From: Gemmatimonadaceae bacterium
GTDB lineage: Bacteria; Gemmatimonadota; Gemmatimonadetes; Gemmatimonadales; Gemmatimonadaceae
Direction: 5' to 3'
DNA: 64,000 bases
Assembly (NCBI GenBank): GCA_035533015.1
Contig: DATLUQ010000047.1
Coordinates: 30,218 to 94,217 of the forward strand
The translations under genes were made by a program, and so were the position numbers. Under the pieces are notes generated by a model that was not told the origin of the DNA, did not search any database, and was given only the letters and a program-made list of their open reading frames with translations. Positions 50,701-58,291 of this stretch are shown one piece after another; position 1 is the first letter of the stretch; every line of letters begins with the position of its first letter.

Positions 50701-51069
50701 CGGGTCCACCGCCAGCGCGCCGATGGACAGCACCGGCTGGTGTTGGAACTCGGCCGTCCACGTGATGCCGCCGTTGGTGGTGCGAAAAACCCCGCCGTCG
50801 GCCGTGCCCACGTAGTAGGTGTCGTTCTGGCCCGGCACGCCCGCCACCGCCGCCACCCGGCCGCCGCTGACCGCCGGCCCGATCTGCCGGAAGGAGATGC
50901 TCCGCGCGATCTTCATCGGAAGCAGCGTGCGTCCGTTCTGATCCGCCTGCTGCGGCGCCGCCGGGCGCGGCGTGATGATCTGTTGCGCGACGAGCGCGGC
51001 GGGCGTCGCGAGCGCGGCGAGCAGGGCCGCGGCGCTGAACGGGCGAACGGTGTGGATCATGGATCGCAT
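47770..51069 (-). CDS. Secreted VPS10/sortilin-like BNR-repeat protein
   Basis: 1,099 aa. Signal peptide (PFSAAALLAALATPAALVAQ). Residues about 45-760 form a beta-propeller with many Asp-box/BNR repeats, e.g. GGVFRTTNGGITWTAEF, DGIYKSTDGGVHWTNMG, GVFRTTDGGHTWQKV, VFRSGDHGRTWKPISPD, as in sortilin/VPS10 and xyloglucanase-type propellers. Residues about 860-950 contain a DUF-type beta domain (GMHRIYWDLRATGP... GTYTATLTVGG), then helices. Large multi-copy members are common in Gemmatimonadota and Acidobacteriota; they probably bind or process extracellular polymer, but catalysis is not evident. ATG at 51069 has AGGA upstream. Confidence 0.88.
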   Translation of the reverse strand: MRSMIHTVRPFSAAALLAALATPAALVAQQIITPRPAAPQQADQNGRTLLPMKIARSISFRQIGPAVSGGRVAAVAGVPGQNDTYYVGTADGGVFRTTNGGITWTAEFQHQPVLSIGALAVDPVNPEVVWAGTGEANVRNNVSYGDGIYKSTDGGVHWTNMGLSATLQIARIVIDPNDPNTVLVAAMGSPWQDNPERGVFRTTDGGHTWQKVLYVAPDVGAADLAMDPVNPEVIYTSTYKFRRTPWSYADGGPEDAIYKSIDGGSSWTRLSGHGLPETPVSRIGLAVAPSEHNRVYAVIGSTEGVVWRSDDAGANWTMVSKDQEADVRAFYFSHVAVDPRNPEHVFTLSMFLMDSHDGGATFTPIAERNHVDNHAIWIDPSGSGRIIEGNDGGVILSRDDGAHWAFVHNLAIGQFYHVAADDEFPYLVCGGLQDNSAWCGPGWNQDPTGILDRHWFTTNGGDGIYAVPAPDDNRLIYNSTQNGFLMIFDRNTQQVHDIEPYPVDFSGGGVDKLKYRWDWESGFAVSPQNPSVLYAGANVVFRSGDHGRTWKPISPDLTMNDKSKQGSSGGDVMKDNSGAEAYDAILIVTPAPSDSNVLWVGTDDGLVQVTRDGGAHWTNVTSHVPALPAWGRVESIKVSATNAGQAVIAVDRHFSGDFKPYVYATSDYGQTWRSIVGNLPADVYARSAMQDPKNPRMYYAGLENGLYASWDGGAHWYLMGLGLPNVSIYDMDIQPEENDLILATHGRSVWVFDDMTPLEQFTPEIGRAPLHLFPIRTAHRFWPWSEVEPMGDGAFYGQNPAYGAMITYYLGDSAKAPGKLVIADAAGHVVRTMEGTRELGPGATAPDESMPTGVSTPEQPRADTVAKPSGAPWVPTEAGMHRIYWDLRATGPVRWNGAKEFNKGPQAGAPLPPGTYTATLTVGGHTESQKFEVVNDPRSHVAQADLQAQYAFTGSLMHDLSQLDVVLNRLDGMRAQAAALDGAVKGTPNAEPVDAAVRTLDDAMNAVEANITSNPQAIESTVRVPDRIREHLSALEAIAEGSDQAPTQAQRDQMTMLDPEYHAALQGFNDFLTGAFAAFNKAMAARGLAGLAGGEAVQP

Positions 51070-51360
51070 GGGAGTGAAGTCCTGGCGTGGCGGATTGGCG
51101 CGACGGCCGTGAAGATCGCGCAATGATGTGCCCCGGGACGGGGGCCCCACATATAGTCGGCGCTGCCTGCTCCACGCCAGACCCGCGGATGGTGCCGGGT
51201 GGTCACCGGAGGCGGAACGACGCGGGTGCCCGTGGCGGCGCGGGGCCGCGCGCCGTTGCCCACGGGGGTTTTGGCTACGTATGTTCCGCCAATGGCGCGT
51301 CGCCATTCATCACGGGACGTCGCGGGCACCAAGCGCGCTCGACGGACGGGAGCATAATAC

Positions 51361-52551
51361 ATGGCGGGCAGGCAGCGCACGATCGCGATTCTCACGGGGG
51401 GAGGGGACGTGCCGGGTCTAAATCCGGCCATCCGCGCGATCACCATTCGCGCGCTGCGCGACGGCTGCCGCGTACTCGGCATTCGACGCGGGTGGGCCGG
51501 GCTCGTGGACTACGTGCCCGACGCCAAGGCCGACAACAGCGATCACGTTCAGGTGCTGTCGGAGGCCATCGTCAACCGCGCCGGCCGCACGGGCGGCACC
51601 TTTCTCCACACCGCGCGCGCGCGGCCGAGCCACCTGCCCCGCGAACGCGTGCCTGAGCACCTGAGCGGGTACGATGCGCCCATCAACGACGTGACCAAGG
51701 ACGTGCTCTCGCACCTCGAGCACCTCGGCGTGGACGTGCTGATCCCCATCGGCGGCGACGACACCCTGAGCTACGCCAAGCGGCTGCACGACGAGGGTGT
51801 GAACATCGTCGCCATTCCGAAGACGATGGACAACGACGTGTACGGCACCGACTACTGCATCGGCTTCAGCACGTGCGTGACGCGCACCATCGAACTGACG
51901 CACCGGCTGCGCACGTCGGCCGGATCGCACGAGCGGTTTCTGGTCATCGAGGTGTTCGGGCGATACGCCGGCTTCACGGCGCTGCTGCCCACGATGGCCG
52001 GCGCGGCGGATCGCTGCGTGATTCCCGAGCACCCGGTGGACATCGAGCGGCTGGCGGAGCTGCTGACGGCCGACCGCAATCGGAATCCGAGCCGGTACGC
52101 CGTAGTGCTGGTGTCGGAGGGCGCGCGCCTGTCGACGCACGACACCATGACGTTCGAGAGCGAGGACGCCGATATGTTCGGGCACCGCAAGCTCGGCGGG
52201 ATCGGGGAGCAGGTGGCGGCGGCGCTCAAGGCATCATCGCCCAAATACAATAAGGGTCAACCCATCGACATCGTGAACCAGCGACTCGGCTACCTCGTGC
52301 GGTCCGGCGACCCCGACGGGCTGGATTCGATCGTGCCGATGGCGTTCGGCAACCTGGCCATCGATCTGATCATGAAGCGGCAGTACGGACGCCTGGTGAG
52401 CATCCACCGCGGGTTCTACGACAGCGTGCCCATGGCGAACGTGACGTCGGAAAAGAAGGTCGTGAACGTCGCGAAATACTACGACACCGACCGGCTGCGG
52501 CCCATCTACAACTTCGATCACGCACCCCTGTTCATCGTGACCAGCGATTGA
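51361..52551 (+). CDS. 6-phosphofructokinase, PPi-dependent type
   Basis: 396 aa. Phosphorylates fructose 6-phosphate. The phosphate-binding loop is TGGGDVPGLN near residue 12. Residues 131-135 read GGDDT and 153-159 PKTMDND: Asp at the second position of GGD(D/G) and Lys in P(K/G)T are the residues that mark pyrophosphate users, where ATP enzymes have Gly at both (established for the family). Substrate loop IEVFGRYAGFTALL is present. I predict PPi as donor, which would make the step reversible. Enolase is also in this window. No promoter assigned. Confidence 0.9.
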   Translation: MAGRQRTIAILTGGGDVPGLNPAIRAITIRALRDGCRVLGIRRGWAGLVDYVPDAKADNSDHVQVLSEAIVNRAGRTGGTFLHTARARPSHLPRERVPEHLSGYDAPINDVTKDVLSHLEHLGVDVLIPIGGDDTLSYAKRLHDEGVNIVAIPKTMDNDVYGTDYCIGFSTCVTRTIELTHRLRTSAGSHERFLVIEVFGRYAGFTALLPTMAGAADRCVIPEHPVDIERLAELLTADRNRNPSRYAVVLVSEGARLSTHDTMTFESEDADMFGHRKLGGIGEQVAAALKASSPKYNKGQPIDIVNQRLGYLVRSGDPDGLDSIVPMAFGNLAIDLIMKRQYGRLVSIHRGFYDSVPMANVTSEKKVVNVAKYYDTDRLRPIYNFDHAPLFIVTSD

Positions 52552-52792
52552 CGCAGCCCGGTCGGTCCTTACCGAAGGCTTTCAACCGGGACAGCGCGCG
52601 ATCCGACTGCTGCAAGATGCCATCGAGGCACCGCCGGACGTCGTCGAGCGGCGCCGCGGAGCGGGTGGGAGCGTGGCCAGGGCGATGGACGAAGCGATCG
52701 GAACGGCGGGACGCCGCGCCATCGCCCTGCACAACCGCGTGCCCCCCTGGCGAGCCCCGGCCATCCCTGAAACGGTCGCCCGGCAGTGCCAA

Positions 52793-52821
52793 TTGTGCCC
52801 GGGCGGGTTTCCCATTATCCT
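52793..52821 (+). promoter_or_regulatory. Sigma-70 promoter of the cold-shock gene
   Basis: -35 TTGTGC (52793-52798), exact 17-base spacer, -10 TATCCT (52816-52821). It predicts a transcript starting near 52828 with a leader of about 190 bases, in line with the long leaders of csp messages. Confidence 0.55.
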
Positions 52822-52873
52822 TAGACAGGTAGGAACGGCGCCAACCGGCGTCGGACATCCCCGGGGTTGAATA

Positions 52874-52905
52874 GGGCCCGCAAATTTACGGGTCCTTTTC
52901 TCTTT
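52874..52905 (+). terminator. Intrinsic terminator-like hairpin in the csp leader
   Basis: GGGCCCG (52874-52880) pairs with CGGGTCC (52889-52895; one G-U) around loop CAAATTTA, followed at once by TTTTCTCTTT. It is the clearest intrinsic terminator in the window. It lies after the predicted csp promoter and 112 bases before the csp ATG, so it could be an attenuator; alternatively it ends transcripts from the phosphofructokinase gene. Confidence 0.65.
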
Positions 52906-53016
52906 GGGGGGCTCCCATCGGGAGGCCGTCGTGACGGCGTGATTCACGAACACACAGGTACGTCGGCCAGTACGGCAACACCGGACTCCGACACACCACA
53001 TATCAGGAGTTCGACA

Positions 53017-53229
53017 ATGCGTACGACCGGCACAGTGAAGTGGTTCAACGATGCGAAGGGTTTCGGTTTCATCACGCCCGCTGACGGCCAGAAGGATTGC
53101 TTCGTGCACCATTCGGCCATTCAGGGCGGCGGCTTCAAGTCGTTGGCCGAAGGCGAGAAGGTCGAGTTCGACATCGTGCAGGGCCAGAAGGGCCCGGCCG
53201 CTGAGAACGTGACCAAGCTCGGCAACTAA
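53017..53229 (+). CDS. Cold-shock protein (CspA family)
   Basis: 70 aa, a single cold-shock domain. RNP1 reads KGFGFITP and RNP2 CFVHHSAI; the start [18 protein letters not shown] is standard. Binds single-stranded RNA/DNA, melting RNA secondary structure; E. coli CspA, CspC and CspE act as transcription antiterminators. AGGAG precedes the ATG at good spacing. Flanked by a leader hairpin upstream and a strong hairpin downstream, so it is a one-gene unit. Confidence 0.97.
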   Translation: MRTTGTVKWFNDAKGFGFITPADGQKDCFVHHSAIQGGGFKSLAEGEKVEFDIVQGQKGPAAENVTKLGN

Positions 53230-53260
53230 GCCGTTTCGCGGCCGCTTCGGCGGCCTGATC

Positions 53261-53297
53261 CACGCCCCGCGCGACCGTCAAGGTTGCGCGGGGCGTG
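53261..53297 (+). terminator. Long hairpin downstream of the cold-shock gene
   Basis: CACGCCCCGCGCGACC (53261-53276) pairs throughout with GGTTGCGCGGGGCGTG (53282-53297) apart from one G-U, a 16-bp stem with loop GTCAA, 31 bases after the stop. There is no T-run, so it may need Rho or act as an RNA stabiliser; as a physical end to a small transcript it is convincing. Confidence 0.6.
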
Positions 53298-53326
53298 GTG
53301 CGTTCGGGCCCCGCGTCGCCGCGGAA

Positions 53327-53345
53327 ATTTCATGTTTTGTGAAAT
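53327..53345. promoter_or_regulatory. AT-rich palindrome upstream of the DoxX gene
   Basis: ATTTCA (53327-53332) and TGAAAT (53340-53345) form an inverted repeat with a 7-base centre (TGTTTTG), in a short AT-rich island 110 bases before the DoxX ATG. Its size fits a dimeric regulator site; no regulator gene is adjacent. Confidence 0.35.
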
Positions 53346-53455
53346 CTTAAGCCGGCGGCGGCCTGCGCGGCCGGCCTGGCGGGTGGCGTGGCGAGCGAAG
53401 ACCCACGCATACTTCGCGAGTTACAGTCGACGGTCCCTGCTCCCGGGAGGTCCGT

Positions 53456-53842
53456 ATGCAGTACCTGTTTCTCGGCGGTCGCGTACTGTACGGTGGGTTC
53501 TTCCTGATGGCGGGAGTCAATCACTTTCGTCGCGCCGGCACGATGGCGCCGTATACAGGATCCAAAGGGGTACCCGCGCCGCGCCTCGCGGTGCTCGTCT
53601 CCGGGTTGGTCATCGTCCTCGGCGGCCTGAGCGTGATCCTGGGGTTCCACCCCGCGTGGGGCGTCCTGTTGCTCACCGTCTTTCTGGTGCCGACGACGTT
53701 GCTCATGCACAACTACTGGGCGGCCACCGATGGCGCGGCGCGCCAGGCGGACCTGACCCACTTCATGAAGAACACGGCGCTGCTCGGCGCAGCCTGGATG
53801 CTGCTGTTCATCCCGCAGCCGTGGGCGCTCAGCATCCGGTGA
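53456..53842 (+). CDS. DoxX family membrane protein
   Basis: 128 aa, four TM helices. LFLGGRVLYGGFFLMAGVNH F near the start ('lGR.l....F...G..hf..') is the DoxX signature; TM helices follow at about 43-62, 67-85 and 107-120. GGGAGG sits before the ATG. DoxX-like proteins appear in sulfur/redox stress settings and as quinol-linked membrane subunits, but this short form lacks a partner here. Convergent with the MFS transporter. Confidence 0.85.
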   Translation: MQYLFLGGRVLYGGFFLMAGVNHFRRAGTMAPYTGSKGVPAPRLAVLVSGLVIVLGGLSVILGFHPAWGVLLLTVFLVPTTLLMHNYWAATDGAARQADLTHFMKNTALLGAAWMLLFIPQPWALSIR

Positions 53843-53881
53843 AACCACCGGCGTAGAGGCACGGCCGCGCGGCGCATCGTG

Positions 53882-55189
53882 TCAGCCAGCGGCGGGTTCG
53901 AGGCCACCGAAGAAGCGCTGGTACACCACGAGGTAGCCGAACTGGAACATCGCCGCCACCACGAACGGCGCTGTGAGCCAGCCGTAGTGGAGCATCACGC
54001 CAGCGACGGCCGGACCGATCGCGCGCGGCACCTGGATGGACACGTTGTTGACCGTGGCCGCAAGGCCCTGGCGATGCTGGCGCGTGAGTCCCATGGTCAG
54101 CGCTTGGCGCACGCCCAATGTTCCCTGGTTGAACGCCGCGCGCACCGCCCAGATTCCCGCCGCCACACCGAACACCGGCATGAGGGGAGTGAGGAGCATC
54201 AGCACCAGACCCACGGCGCGCATGACCACTACCGTGCGCACCACGCCGAACCGGGGGACGATGCGCTCGGCGATCTGCGCGCCCAGCGCGGCCATCACGA
54301 AGCTCGCTGCCAACGCGGGGCCGATGGTGGCCGGGCCGTGGCCGAAGCGGCGCAGGAACCAATACGCCATGAGCGGCGCCACGAGTCCGATGCCGATTCC
54401 GTTGAGCGAGTTGGCGAGCGCCAGGCGCACGAGCAGCCGGTTCTCTCCGCGCCGGGTGACCGAGGGCGCGCGCGCCGTGTCGGGCGCCGACGACGAGCGG
54501 GTGGCCCGCGCCTGATGATCCCCGGCGGCGGCAGGCCTGGCCGGTTTCATATCGGGCGCTTTCCAGATCAGCACGAACCCGATCGCCGATCCGAGCAGCG
54601 GAAGTGCGAACAGCGGGCGGTACGCCATGGCCCCCGGGAGCGTGCCGCCCCACGCGGCCGGCAGCGCGGCGAGCAAGGCGCCGATCGCCATGCCGGTGAA
54701 TCCCAGCGTGGAGTTCCGGTTGTACACGCGCGGCCGTTGCGACGGCGGCAGGCCCTGCGCCAGCCACGCTTGTTCGAGCGGACCGAATGGGCCGGCCGCG
54801 CCGTTGGCGCCGCGTCCGAAGCCTCCGAGCACGGCCCCGAGCGTGAGAATCCAGGTGCGGCTGCTGAGCAGCGCCAGCACGGCGGCGACCATGGTGACGC
54901 CCTCGTACGCGAGCAGAAACTGCTTGCGCCCCAACCGGTCGCTGGCGGGACCGATGAGCAGCGTGAGCGCTACGCCGAACAGGAGCGCGGCGGATAGTAC
55001 CGCGCCGATGGCGGCGGCGCTCCAGCCCAGGGTGTGCAGGTACAGCGTGAAGCCGACCACCAGCGCGCCCTGCCCCACGCTGCGCGCGGCGCGGGCACCC
55101 AAGACGAACTTGACAGCGGCGGGCCACGGATCGGCTGCGGGGAGCCCGCCGGGCGGAGAGTTCGGAGTGCGCGCAGACGTGCTGGCCAT
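53882..55189 (-). CDS. MFS transporter
   Basis: 435 aa, 12 predicted TM helices in two halves separated by a hydrophilic linker (residues about 205-240, rich in Ala, Arg and Ser). The loop 2-3 motif reads GPASDRLGRKQFLLAYEG, the MFS 'G..aDr.GrR' signature; a degenerate copy (ERIVPRFGVVRTVVV) is in the second half. Drug or metabolite efflux is typical; substrate unknown. Faces away from the glycosidase gene by 38 bases. Confidence 0.9.
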   Translation of the reverse strand: MASTSARTPNSPPGGLPAADPWPAAVKFVLGARAARSVGQGALVVGFTLYLHTLGWSAAAIGAVLSAALLFGVALTLLIGPASDRLGRKQFLLAYEGVTMVAAVLALLSSRTWILTLGAVLGGFGRGANGAAGPFGPLEQAWLAQGLPPSQRPRVYNRNSTLGFTGMAIGALLAALPAAWGGTLPGAMAYRPLFALPLLGSAIGFVLIWKAPDMKPARPAAAGDHQARATRSSSAPDTARAPSVTRRGENRLLVRLALANSLNGIGIGLVAPLMAYWFLRRFGHGPATIGPALAASFVMAALGAQIAERIVPRFGVVRTVVVMRAVGLVLMLLTPLMPVFGVAAGIWAVRAAFNQGTLGVRQALTMGLTRQHRQGLAATVNNVSIQVPRAIGPAVAGVMLHYGWLTAPFVVAAMFQFGYLVVYQRFFGGLEPAAG

Positions 55190-55227
55190 ACGCCAAACCT
55201 AACGGCGGGCGCGCGCACGGAACGGGA

Positions 55228-56913
55228 TCACGGCGCGCCGTCGCCGCCGTAGCCCCAGTGGTATGTCCGTTCGCGGTCCATCAACCTCCAATGCGCCGGC
55301 CAGGTGGTGCGTTGCCAGTCCAGCGGCTCGCCCAGCGGCTGGGGCACCGCGGCCCGCGCCAGCGCCGTGCGCACCGCGGTTTTCTGCTCGGCGCCCAGGG
55401 CGTCGGGCGCCAGCGACACGAAGCACGTCGTGCCGCTGCGCGAGACGAGGTCGAGCCACTCGGCAGCCAGGTTCCACGGCTCCTTGGCGGTGATCGCCGC
55501 GCAGTCCGGATCCGCGACGTAGAACGCTCCACTCTGCGCGCCGCGAAAGGCGAGCGAGTTGACGCCCATCCTGCGCGTGCGGGCCCATTCGGTACCGCTC
55601 GTGTCGTCGCCGATGCGGCACATCTCGAACGCGCCCGCCGAGAGGTGGCTCACCGTGTTGCAGCCAATGACCAGCGAGTCGGCGGCCGAGTGGCGGATGG
55701 TGGCGTAGAGTTCGTTGATGACTTCGGCCGTGGTGCGCCTGGGGCCTTCGGCAAACGTCCAGCCGTCGTTCGTAAGCGCGGAGCCCATCTGCGAGCCCCA
55801 GCGTCCGAAGATGTCCCAGGTGGAGTAGTCGTGCTTGATGAGGTCGAACCCCCAGTCGTGCAGCCGCGCGATGTCGGCGGCGATCTTCTCGAGGGATCCG
55901 GCCACTGTAGGATCGAGCACGCCGCGTTCGCGCGGCAGGCGCCAACCGTCGGGGGCGTTGGCGGGCGCCTGGAGCGGACGGATCCAGACGCCAGGTCGTG
56001 CGCCGATGCGGCGGACGTCGGCTAGGAGCGCCGGGATGTCGGGGAATTTCTCATTGCCGCGGTCCCAGGTGCCGGCGCCGGTGTTGCTGGCGCCGCGTCC
56101 GGGCTGCCAGCCGTCGTCGATCACGACGAAGGGGCGGTTGCCGAGTGTGGGGGAGAGGTCGACGACGTGCTCGGCGTCGGCACGCATCGTGGCGGCGCTG
56201 TTGTTGCCGTAGGCGTAGTACCAGTCGTTGTGGCCGTACACCGGCGCCAGCGGCAGGAGGGGGGCGGCGCACATCTGGCGGCAGAAGGCGTGCTGGGCGG
56301 CAAACGGCGTTTCATCTTCCCGCCCAGGTCGGCATACTATAGCACATATAGCGAGCACGCGGTCGCCGAGCCGGACCGGGCTGCCGCCGCTCCGCACGTC
56401 GGCCCAGAGCGTGATGCCCTCGGGGTCCATCTGCCAGAAGCAGAAGGCGTTGGCGCCCGTGCACACGCCGTAGGCGTCGGCGCGCCGGCCGTTCCACGCG
56501 ATCACGTACCAGGGCATCACGCGGTCGGGCACGAAGCCGCGCCATTCGAGGTCGCCGTAGGCGCGTTCCCAGGCGTCGCCCAGGATGAGTTGGGTGTCGG
56601 AGAGATCGGCGTTCCATCGGAGGGCCAGGCGCGAGACCGCGAGCGCGGGTGCCGAGAGTACCGCGCGGGTCGCGCCGGGCACCGCGGTCAGCGTGACGGA
56701 GACCCCTGCGCCGTCCCACCGGCCGCTGCCGCCCGGCGCCGGGCGGAGCTGCTGCACGCCGGAAGCGGTATGGGCGGTGACCGCGTCGGGCGGACGCATG
56801 AGATCGAGAAAGCCGGCCGGGGGTTCGGCCGTCGGCGCGACGACGGGGATGCGCAGCGACGAGGCGAGCAGTGCGGCCGCGCTGCGTTGGACGAATTCTC
56901 GGCGGGTGGTCAT
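55228..56913 (-). CDS. Exported alpha-galactosidase-like glycoside hydrolase (GH36/GH27-like)
   Basis: 561 aa. The ATG at 56913 starts a Tat-type signal (TTRREFVQRSAAALLASSLR). A beta-rich N-terminal region of about 200 residues is followed by a TIM barrel with clan GH-D features: PFVVIDDGWQPGRG, GVWIRPLQAP, FDLIKHDYSTWD (the Asp of K-x-D is the expected nucleophile) and EMCRIGDDTSGTEW (candidate acid/base Asp). It should cleave alpha-galactosides or related alpha-linked sugars outside the cytoplasm. No transporter or regulator for sugars is adjacent. Family subdivision is not certain. Confidence 0.82.
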   Translation of the reverse strand: MTTRREFVQRSAAALLASSLRIPVVAPTAEPPAGFLDLMRPPDAVTAHTASGVQQLRPAPGGSGRWDGAGVSVTLTAVPGATRAVLSAPALAVSRLALRWNADLSDTQLILGDAWERAYGDLEWRGFVPDRVMPWYVIAWNGRRADAYGVCTGANAFCFWQMDPEGITLWADVRSGGSPVRLGDRVLAICAIVCRPGREDETPFAAQHAFCRQMCAAPLLPLAPVYGHNDWYYAYGNNSAATMRADAEHVVDLSPTLGNRPFVVIDDGWQPGRGASNTGAGTWDRGNEKFPDIPALLADVRRIGARPGVWIRPLQAPANAPDGWRLPRERGVLDPTVAGSLEKIAADIARLHDWGFDLIKHDYSTWDIFGRWGSQMGSALTNDGWTFAEGPRRTTAEVINELYATIRHSAADSLVIGCNTVSHLSAGAFEMCRIGDDTSGTEWARTRRMGVNSLAFRGAQSGAFYVADPDCAAITAKEPWNLAAEWLDLVSRSGTTCFVSLAPDALGAEQKTAVRTALARAAVPQPLGEPLDWQRTTWPAHWRLMDRERTYHWGYGGDGAP

Positions 56914-56971
56914 GCGGAGCAATATGCGGGTGAGGGGAAGACTCGCGCGATCAGCCTCGTCCACCCCACAG

Positions 56972-58252
56972 TCACCGCGGTCCGAACAGCGTGCCGTGCA
57001 CGAATGCGTCCTTGATGAACCCCTGCGGCCACTGGCGCCCGTTGAGACTCACCCCTACAGCGCCCGTGCGCTCGTCGCGGAAGTTGCGGTCGAGCGACAA
57101 CGCGCCCGTGCGCGGGTTCACGTTCACGATGAGCACGTACCCCTGGTCGGAGCCGGTGAGCACGATGCGATTGGCCGACGCGTCGGTGGCCAGCCAGTGC
57201 GGCATGGCGAAGCCGCGGTCGAGCGTGAGGCGCGAGACCTCCACCGGCTTGTCGGGGTTGCTGATGTCGAGCGCGATGAGGCCGGGCAACACCGCGGCCG
57301 GCTCGATCCAGTAGTGGCCGACGATGACGGGCACGGCGCACCCAGTCATCGGGGACGCGCCGCCGGGAAAGGCATGGACGAAGGTCGCCCGCGGGTGGGA
57401 GGTGGTGACGTCCGTGATGTGGTACAGGCCGCAGTTGAAAGTGTTCACGTAGTACGACCCGTCGCCCAGGATCACCGGCTCGGCGGGGTACTCGTTCTGG
57501 TTGCCCTCGGGCGGCTTGGGGAGCTGGATCGTTCGGAGCAGTTGGAGTCTGGAGAGGCTCCACAGTTGTATCTGGTCGGTGACCACGCTGTCCACGCGGC
57601 CCCACGACCAGGAGCCCGGAGGCGCCGTGAGCCACTTGGGGAGCTCCATCGTGGTGCTGGTGCTGATCACCCGATCCTGCGCCGGGTCCACCGCCAGGCT
57701 GTACGGCCAGGCGTGCGTGGTGTCCATGCCCGGGCCCACCGCGCTCGCGCTGCGGATGTAGTGGCCGCGCTCGTCCAGCTCCACCAGTCCGCCGGGGGGC
57801 TTGTAGGCCGTTCCGTGACTCTGGAAGGTGGCGAGCAGATGGCCGTCGGGGAGCCGCTTGAACGTATGAGGGAACGAGTATCCACCCACCGAGCCGAACT
57901 TCGTGGCCACCTTCGGGTGAAGGGGATCGCGCAGGTCGAAGAGGAAGGTCGTGCCCGCCGCCCACCCGTTGGCGAGCAGCATCCGGTCGGCGGGGAACAC
58001 GTACTCCGTGTGGTGCGGCATCGTGGCCGTCATGCCCACCGCCACCGACGCGACCACGTGGCCGTAGGTCTTGGACGCCGGGTCGGCGTCGAGCACGGCG
58101 AGGAAGTCGCTCACCTTGCGGTCGCCGTCGCCGGTCCAGACGAAGAGATATTTGGACGGGTGCGACTGCGCGGCGGCGGGCCGCGCGACCAACGCGGCGA
58201 GCGCGCAGGCGGCGAGGGCGACGGTCAGACGAGGGAAGCAGAACGGGCGCAT
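56972..58252 (-). CDS. SBP56/methanethiol-oxidase-like beta-propeller
   Basis: 426 aa with signal peptide (LTVALAACALAALVARPAAA). The order KYLFVWTGDGDRKVSDFLAV, SKTYGHVVASVAVG, MPHHTEYVFPADRMLLANGW, FGSVGGYSFPHTFKRLPDGH and GGLVELDERG follows the selenium-binding protein 56 family (SELENBP1; bacterial MtoX), including the paired His and the PHT motif. MtoX oxidises methanethiol to formaldehyde, H2S and H2O2 in the periplasm using copper (established for Hyphomicrobium MtoX). Divergence from the family consensus is notable, so the activity is only suggested. Confidence 0.72.
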   Translation of the reverse strand: MRPFCFPRLTVALAACALAALVARPAAAQSHPSKYLFVWTGDGDRKVSDFLAVLDADPASKTYGHVVASVAVGMTATMPHHTEYVFPADRMLLANGWAAGTTFLFDLRDPLHPKVATKFGSVGGYSFPHTFKRLPDGHLLATFQSHGTAYKPPGGLVELDERGHYIRSASAVGPGMDTTHAWPYSLAVDPAQDRVISTSTTMELPKWLTAPPGSWSWGRVDSVVTDQIQLWSLSRLQLLRTIQLPKPPEGNQNEYPAEPVILGDGSYYVNTFNCGLYHITDVTTSHPRATFVHAFPGGASPMTGCAVPVIVGHYWIEPAAVLPGLIALDISNPDKPVEVSRLTLDRGFAMPHWLATDASANRIVLTGSDQGYVLIVNVNPRTGALSLDRNFRDERTGAVGVSLNGRQWPQGFIKDAFVHGTLFGPR

Positions 58253-58291
58253 GGGCAGTGTCTCCGGTGGTGGAGGAATTGTGCGGATGAA

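Larger units (their letters stand above)
52552..53016. other. Leader region between phosphofructokinase and cold-shock gene
   Basis: 465 bases. The first 240 hold no supported gene; frames here are open on both strands only because stops are rare at this base composition. From 52793 on come a promoter and a hairpin with T-run, described separately, and then a 105-base AT-mixed stretch up to AGGAG at 53005-53009 before the cold-shock ATG. Confidence 0.5.

Noticed and set aside
52582..53112. Frames on both strands between the phosphofructokinase and csp genes
   Set aside because: They overlap the csp promoter, hairpin and start, and show no protein motif.
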